DNA of 64,000 nucleotides from Gonatopus flavifemur (taxonomy: Eukaryota; Arthropoda; Insecta; Hymenoptera; Dryinidae): the NCBI GenBank assembly GCA_018340375.1, contig JAFFJZ010000009.1:14276501-14340500 (forward strand), given 5' to 3'. The notes under the pieces are model-generated. The model saw nothing but the letters and a program-made list of their open reading frames with translations, did not search any database and was not told where the DNA came from. The position numbers and the translations under genes were made by a program. This document shows, piece by piece, positions 58,081 through 64,000 of this stretch; position 1 is the first letter of the stretch; each line of letters begins with the position of its first letter.

Positions 58081-58435
58081 AAAAAAATGTAGTCGAGCCA
58101 ACTGCATACACAGTAAAAAAAATTCTGTCAATGTGTAAAAGAAAAGTATGTGTTAAAATTCAAGTGTTGAATATTCAACACTTTTGTGTGTTCGTTTAAC
58201 ACACTCCTCAAATGTTGTTCAATCGATCCGTTTTTCAACACATTAAAATGTTATTCGAGTCTAAATTAACACTTTATAAGTGTCATTCTCGAATCAACAC
58301 AAAATGTATGTTGAAAATTACAGCCAATCAATGGAAGATATCAATAACATTTATGAATGTTAATTTAACATAGAGGACGTGTTGATGTGTTCGAAAATAA
58401 CACACAGAAAATGTTAAATTGACACAAGGCGCGTA
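58081..58435. repeat. word array based on tgtgttaa/ttaacac
   Basis: It starts with CACTGGAAAAAAATG (and again CACAGTAAAAAAAATT at 58,109), similar to the CACnGAGAAAAA ends. Then ttaacac, tgttgaa, aacattt and complements occur more than fifteen times. No right terminus is visible before the CG-rich 58,430-58,460. Confidence 0.55.
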
Positions 58436-58855
58436 TCAAGCGCGGCGTCGTTTCGTCAGAATTCGCGTGAAGTCGCGGGAAACTGTCTATCTACATCATG
58501 TGAGAGCTTGAGCACCTGCGACACGTGTGATTTGTAATGTGACACTTGGGATTCTTCAATGATGCGTCGATAGTTTTTGTGTATGGGTTTCAAATTGTTA
58601 TGCCACGTGAACAAGGAATCAATTGGAAGACATTCATTTTTATGAAAAAAGTAAGTACTGCAAAAATTTAATTGTTACGAATAATATTCTAAATATAACC
58701 TGAAAATTCGGAAGATTATGTTTTTCATGATGAATTAATTTCTAAATGTAAACTTCATTTATGGAGTGCAGCTTTGCGTGTTGAAAAAGAGTCATTATTT
58801 TCTATTAATAAATAAATTTATAGTTATAATTGATGTGACTGATTAATTTTTATAG

Positions 58856-60324
58856 ATATGGATGGAATATTGAATAATTTGCAAGAAGCCGACTTTGGCA
58901 CTTATCCTAGTACATACCAGTTTGTTATGTGCATTTTTGAATTCAGAAATGAAAAAACTTGGGTAAAACTCGATACGCCAGTTACTCATAATGATTTTAT
59001 CGCAAAAGGTTAATCCAGAATATAGAATATTTATAATTCATCAAACGAAAAGGTTGTTTTCTGTTTTTATTAATATCTAATTAATTGATGTGTTGTGTTG
59101 TTTTTGTCAGCCCTCGAGTTATATCCAACGCTCAATAATGTAAATCTTGATTTTACTGATGACAGTGATGCCAGACTAGATTTGATTCTAATCGATTATG
59201 TTATGTCACATCCACATGGCGCATTAATAAAAATCAAAACGTTGGTGGAAACTTTTACTATTCGTAAGATCATTTACTATGAATTACACATCGATTGAAG
59301 AAGGAAGAAGAATTTCTCGAGCCGCTACTGCTACGAGTCATATTGAATGTTTCTATCGATTTCATATTCGATCAACTTTTCAACATTCTAATTTATTGAC
59401 TTTTCAATGTACCCAGTCACCCAGACAGCAAAAATAACCCGTTTGAATTTTTGAAGACTCCTTAATGAGTTGTTGGAACAGTCCCGGCTATGTCAGTGAA
59501 AATGAATTCAATATGAATTCAATGAATTCAAAACGAATACATGTTGAATGCCTGGGGAATTCTTTATGAACTCACAACATGGATTCTTTCTGAACAGTAA
59601 GTTGTTCATCAAGAATTCAATTTGAATTCGAAGTATTCATAATGAATTCATGTTTACGGTGATAACGGGAGCTCTTCGTGGGGACTCTTTTGCTGTATGG
59701 GCATTCACTGGTTCCGCTACCCTATAAATAATATTTTCGACGGAATTAATTTTTTTTCGTTGATACTTGAGGAATAAGATTTTTTTTTTAATCAACAAAA
59801 TCTAAGTGACTGAAAAACTCAACTAATATAATTTCCTTTATTCGAAGAGAGCCTCAGTGACAGAAGTCTAGCTTCAGCTAAACAGTCAGCTTTCCCAGGA
59901 GAGAGCCTGGAGACAATTCTTGGAGACAGCGTTGCTGATCTTTCTAATCAACCACTTGCTAAGAAATTCAAGCCTTGTGCGTTGGAACCATTGACCTTTA
60001 CAAAGCAGGTATATTGAGAAAAATTTTGTCGTTTACTTATTCTCTATCCACAAATATCTGATTGGAAAATTTATTCAGTATTCAAAGTTGGAAATCACGA
60101 TTACCAACAATATTTGTTGTATTTATTTGAATAATTATAATTACTGTTTCAGAAATTGGAACAGCTCATAAGAAGTAACCCAAACGGTCAACACCTTCTC
60201 GATGAATATCGGAGAAACAATTTTTTGACGATTCAAAGTCGTAGAAGAGTTGTAAACGTGATAGCAGAATACCTGAAAAAATTTAAAGAGGAAACCAAAA
60301 GATCATTATCTTCTTCGATAAAGT
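58856..60324 (+). CDS. spliced gene of unknown function, four coding exons
   Basis: Exons 58856-59008, 59111-59263, 59848-60008 and 60153-60324 have acceptors TTTATAG, TTGTCAG, CGAAG and TTTCAG and donors GTTAAT, GTAAGA, GTATAT and GTGAGT. Phases agree at every junction and give about 210 residues from ATG 58858 (MDGILNNLQEADFGTY). The first 100 residues (LDTPVTHNDFIAKALELYP, DDSDARLDLILIDYV) look like a ubiquitin/PB1-type domain. Exon 4 (LIRSNPNGQHLLDEYRRNNF, SRRRVVNVIAEYL) resembles a module of the same transposon-like protein family as 23,085-25,932. An upstream segment with a perfect GTAAGT donor at about 58,650 may be a 5' UTR exon. No exon beyond 60,324 was found, so the gene may be cut off. 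Confidence 0.6.
59419..59702. mobile_element. MITE-like word array (ACCCAGACAGCA), with an empty-site relative at 3.2 kb
   Basis: The ends ACCCAGACAGCAAAAA and, inverted, GCCCATACAGCAAAAG enclose an interior where gaattca or its close variants occurs about ten times. It lies in an intron of the gene above. The flanks tgtacccagtc and attcactggttccgctac are joined without this insert at about 3,224-3,270, which supports the borders. Confidence 0.75.
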
Positions 60325-60930
60325 GTGAGTGTGCGGCTGCAATCGTCGCACAGTGGGGCCAAATGCCAAAAAGCTGGCCAAAACCCCAAAAATGAAGTTT
60401 GTAGTTGGGGATATTTGACCCTTGGGATAAGTAAGGTGATGTCCCAAGTATTGGGATTCTGATATAAGAAGATCTGATCCCCTCCCCCTGCCCTTGTGTA
60501 CCAGTTGCAAAATACCCTCCTTGAAGTATAATCCGCGTGATTGGAAGACAGTAAAATAACGAGCATGTTCAAAAAGACGCTGTGTCTCGAAAAATGGACC
60601 GATTTAACTTTTTCAAATTGGAGTCTATTACTGCAACTATGTAGAATACACTAAAAATTAAGAGAATATCAATTTGATGAGTGGAAAATACTGACAGAGC
60701 AATGATTGGATGTAATTTCTATATCTATAAATGAGAAAATGTGTTTGGTTTTTGAAGGAATAGTAGAGAATTACGCAAAATTACGTCGTTTAACTGATTG
60801 GAGGTGGTAGATGGGACTCTTACCTAAACATCAGAAAAAAAACGGCTGCCCATGTCTGCCCCTAAGCAATTCCGCCGTGTTTTTGTGCAGGAAATCACAA
60901 AAAATTAGACGGAGTGATGAGGAGTCCTTA
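60325..60930. other. no supported gene
   Basis: Sequence after the last recognised exon. It has short motif-less frames and could be intron. Confidence 0.4.
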
Positions 60931-60934
60931 GATC

Positions 60935-61400
60935 CGTCTGAAACTTGATATGCAGAAGTTTGTGGGGTCGCTGATTATGAATCCGTTGTCTTCATTTCGG
61001 AATTCAAAATGGCGGATCCAATATGGCGGACGACAATTGAAAGAAATCATCGGATTTTCTTCAAATTCGTTACCCAGGGGTTTCTGAGGTCGCTGATTAC
61101 GAATCCGTTGTTTGAATTTCAAAATTCAAAATGGCGGATCCAATATGGCGGATGAAAATTGAAAAAATCATCGGATTGCCTTCAAACTCGGTACCCTGAG
61201 GTTTTTAAGGTCGCTGATTCCGAATCCGGTGTCTGAATTCCGGAATTCAGAATGGTGGATCCAGTTTGGCAGAAAAAAATTGAAAAAATCATCAGATTTC
61301 CTTCAAACTCGGTATCCAGGGTTTTGTGGGGTCATTGATTACGAATCAGTTGTCAAATTCCAAGAATCAAAGATAGCGTATCTAATATGGTGGACACAAA
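60935..61400. repeat. ~122-bp tandem repeat with AATGGCGGATCC core
   Basis: aattcaaaatggcggatcca recurs near 61,001, 61,124 and (aattcagaatggtggatcca) 61,244, with a decayed fourth unit. Each is followed by atatggcgga and ggtcgctgatt.cgaatcc. The period is about 122 bp. A lone ccaatatggcggc segment occurs inverted at about 1,706-1,722. Confidence 0.85.
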
Positions 61401-61581
61401 ACTCAGAATTCAGTAGATTCGCTTTGAATTTTATCTCAACGTTAGTATGTGTTTTATTTCCAGTGTACATCTGCTGCACGAGGAAAACCGTATGAGATTG
61501 ATTACCATTCGTTTTTCTTCTCATCGCGGGCTTAGGGTACACAAAAGCCAGAAATCATTGATATTTAGGAAGATGATGGAC

Positions 61582-61995
61582 CATTGAGAGAAAAACAGTA
61601 TTGCTGGAGAATATTCGTAGTGAATTTACTATGAGTTGATGAATTCACTATGGGAAATGACAATAAAACTACCAACATTTAGTATTATTACTACGAATTT
61701 TTGGTAACTTCACTGCTAACATTCTTCAGCGATGCTCTTTTTCCCTAAAGTAACCGTCATTTTCCTGAATGTTTATAAATGTTATTCAAGTATTGATATC
61801 TCTTTTCTTTTCGTGAACTGAATCATGACTCGCGATTTGGTGATCGTTCTTATGTTAACCTATCGTTTCCATGGCAACGTAAATAGTTGGTTGTAATCGG
61901 TCTGATTTCAAATGGTGCTTATCACAATTGTGCAATAGCTGTCACCGAATTCTTACTCTTGCTAGTAATCGTTACCGTAAACTTTTTTCCGCGTG
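61582..61995. mobile_element. possible MITE with CACGCGGAAAAAA end
   Basis: The left end CATTGAGAGAAAAACAGTA and the right end, inverted, GCACGCGGAAAAAAGTTTA resemble the pair at 2,756-3,056. The interior repeats agtgaattcact, gtaa and ttactat words in its left half. No target duplication was found. Confidence 0.45.
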
Positions 61996-62066
61996 CAAGT
62001 TTGGAGCTTGGTGAATATTTTTCGTTTTTTAAAATCATTCAATGTTAACATACAATTCCAAATGAG

Positions 62067-63420
62067 ATGGATTCCGCTGCCATAGGTGAGTGATTCAACA
62101 ACCTATATTTTCTTAGTAGTTTAATTTGAACAGTTGACTGCAAAAAAAATTAGCTTAAGAGGGTTGAATCCAACCCAAGAAAATTAGGAAAATTTTTAGA
62201 AACACATGCGGTTTCTGTAGCGAATTTTATCGAATTCTACAACGTTTGTAGATTTCAAAGATGATTCAATATCTATGACTCGGAGAGAGATGTACAATAT
62301 TTTAAGGAGCAGTCCTCTACCTACGTTGGATGAAAAGTTCACTTTCCTTCAAGGAAAAATCATCGAGATAACGTGTTGTCCGGATAACAAAACTACAGAG
62401 ATCTCTAACCTTTTATCTACTTTTAAATGTGTATTCAAAAAGAGATGGGAATCTTCTCAAAGGACCGAAGAACGATTTCTCAAAAATAATGAAGAATGGT
62501 TAAAACAAGAGGTAGTGTTTTGTACTTTCAGGAATCCCCATTCTGTAACTGTTCACACGCGAGTGGGAAGACCTCTTGTTGAATTTAACGAATGTTCAGA
62601 AAGAACGAAACGTAGGAAAACGGAGAATATCAGAGTAAATACTCCTATCACAGAGCTGTCTTACGCCACACAAATGTGTTTAAGAGCGTCTGGACAGATC
62701 GAAGCCGCAAAAATTGTGAAGGATGTTACATCTTCTGATCCTGAGCTTGCCAAAATGTATATAAAAGGTTATCAAACTTTCAAGCGAAATGAGCCAAAGA
62801 TGTTGAATGATGAAGATGCTCTAGCTCTCCTAGTAGATGCCGAGCTCTCAAAACATCAGTACTGCTTATTGCGTGAAGCTGATCCGCAGAAATTTCCACC
62901 TTATAAAAAAATTCAACTGGCCAAACGCATGTGTTCCCCTGACAAGGAATTTATTCAAATAACAGAAACCTGCGCTGTTGTGCAACTACAAGCACTTATT
63001 GATCACACAGCTACACGTATTTTAAAGCTACAGAATTCGGTTTTGTCAACTTTATCTGATGAAGAGTTACAAAACCTGGTACTTATTTCCAAATGGGGGT
63101 TTGATGGGAGCTCTGGCCACTCCTCATACAAACAAGCATACCAAAGTTCGGAAGCTAGTGATTCCGCTGTGTTCATTACTTCACTTGTGCCTCTCCGCCT
63201 ACACTGCAGTTCAAAAATAATTTGGCAGAATCCAAGGCCATCATCAACCAGATTTTGTAGGCCAATCAAAATAGAGTTTGTGAAAGAATCAACTGAAGTT
63301 TCGGTTGCAGAGAAGCTACGGGTTGGTAATGAAATAGAAAAAAACTGAGGGCTACTTCTTTCAGAACTGATGAAAAACATGTTTCAGTGGAACATGAGAT
63401 GATTTTTTCTATTGTGGACA
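62067..63420 (+). pseudogene. Transib transposase copy B, cut by another element
   Basis: A 19-bp first exon (MDSAAI, 62067-62085, donor GTGAGT) joins in phase to 62252. The intron is 166 bp. The long exon gives GRPLVEFNECSERTKRRK, a helical region and KWGFDGSSGHSSYKQ (first catalytic Asp). PSSTRFCRPIKIEFVKES follows, as in the copy at 37-39 kb. The frame is lost near 63,345 in an A run (EIEKN stop). Similarity continues in the shifted frame with HVSVEHEMIFSIVD up to about 63,420, where IS630-type sequence begins. The remaining two thirds of the core are absent. The full exon before the break is undamaged. Confidence 0.82.
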
Positions 63421-64000
63421 AGCATATGACTTGTATGCAGAACGATTTCCTGAAAGAACAACGCCATCCATTAGGTATTTTCAACGCATTACAAAATTAT
63501 TCTCAGAAACGGGAAGTGTTACAAGGGAAAAACGACATCGAATGAGAACTGTTAGCGGAGAAAATGCGGAAGTTAATGTACTAGCTGCAGTAGCCAATAA
63601 TCCACACGTGAGCTCTCGTGAAATTGAACTCCATTCGGGAATTCCTCGAAGAAGTGTTCTTCAAATACTGAAACGTCACAAATTCCATCCGTATCACATT
63701 TGTTTGCATCAAGACCTTCACGGTGATGATTTCGAAAATCGTGTACAGTTTTGTCGATGGGGTCTAGCGCAAATGCACAATAACAACTTCATCAACATAT
63801 TATTTTCTGATGAGGCGACGTTCACCAATCATGGTCAAGTGGATCGACATAATATGCATTACTGGGCCACAGAAAATCCAAGATGGTTACGTCAAGTAGA
63901 GCATCAAAGACAATGGGCTGTGAATGTTTGGTGTGGTATTTTTCGATCTCGAGTAATTGGACCGTACTTCATTGCAGATACGCTAAATGGAGAGAAGTAC
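63399..64000 (+). CDS. IS630/Tc1-mariner-type transposase fragment, runs off the window
   Basis: An open frame with no stop to base 64000. Its first codons (63399-63420) are Transib-derived. From about 63,423 it reads AYDLYAERFPERTTPSIRYF (first HTH) and ETGSVTREKRHRMRTVS. SSREIELHSGIPRRSVLQIL (second HTH) and FHPYHICLHQDL come next, then FSDEATFTNHG with the first catalytic Asp, and NVWCGIFRSRVIGPYF. I know this family from many insect genomes as a DDE transposase with an N-terminal DUF4817-like region. The usual N-terminal segment is missing, so the copy is 5'-truncated and joined in frame to Transib. Confidence 0.75.

Overview
The window looks like animal, most probably insect, nuclear DNA that is almost entirely transposon-derived. 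It is AT-rich and contains spliced genes with GT-AG introns. It carries DD34D mariners, a P element, Transib, hAT, piggyBac, BEL/Pao and Gypsy relatives, foldback elements and satellites. I recognise no conserved single-copy host gene, rRNA, tRNA or CRISPR array. The species cannot be named from the sequence alone.

Layout. 1-4.3 kb: a truncated mariner copy and a piggyBac scrap split by a hAT MITE, then dispersed repeats. 4.3-11.4 kb: a complete P element with a 25-bp TIR and an 8-bp target duplication. It encodes a six-exon THAP/P-transposase gene with one homopolymer frameshift, and two MITEs sit inside it. 12.6-14.0 kb: a foldback element made of palindromes around a 20-bp minisatellite. 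14.6-19.4 kb: a deleted Gypsy element with both LTRs. 19.7-25.9 kb: word-rich repeats, a hAT MITE, a series of small minus-strand exon candidates and exon relics of a transposon-like gene. 25.9-30.7 kb: a mariner with an open transposase frame, then a large transposase-like ORF whose 3' end was hit by a second, complete mariner with nonsense mutations. 32.6-34.2 kb: a gene resembling the DUF7869 type. 37.0-40.1 kb: a Transib (RAG1-related) element with TIRs.

40.7-56.1 kb is a nest. A hAT transposase gene is split by a 4.8-kb satellite-rich inverted-repeat element, which itself holds a mariner fragment and a hAT MITE. The hAT gene is split again by a 7.6-kb BEL/Pao element with near-identical LTRs and an ATTAT duplication. 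56.3-64 kb: MITEs, a 32-bp minisatellite, a phase-consistent four-exon gene of unknown function, a second Transib gene and an IS630-type transposase fragment running off the end.

The relations between genes are mainly historical: which element landed in which. LTR divergence (about 4 of 247 positions for BEL, about 15 of 219 for Gypsy) puts BEL as the recent arrival. The most unusual signal is a set of small elements with shared ends (ACCCAGACAGCA or CACnGAGAAAAA types). Their interiors repeat one short word, and the word differs from copy to copy.
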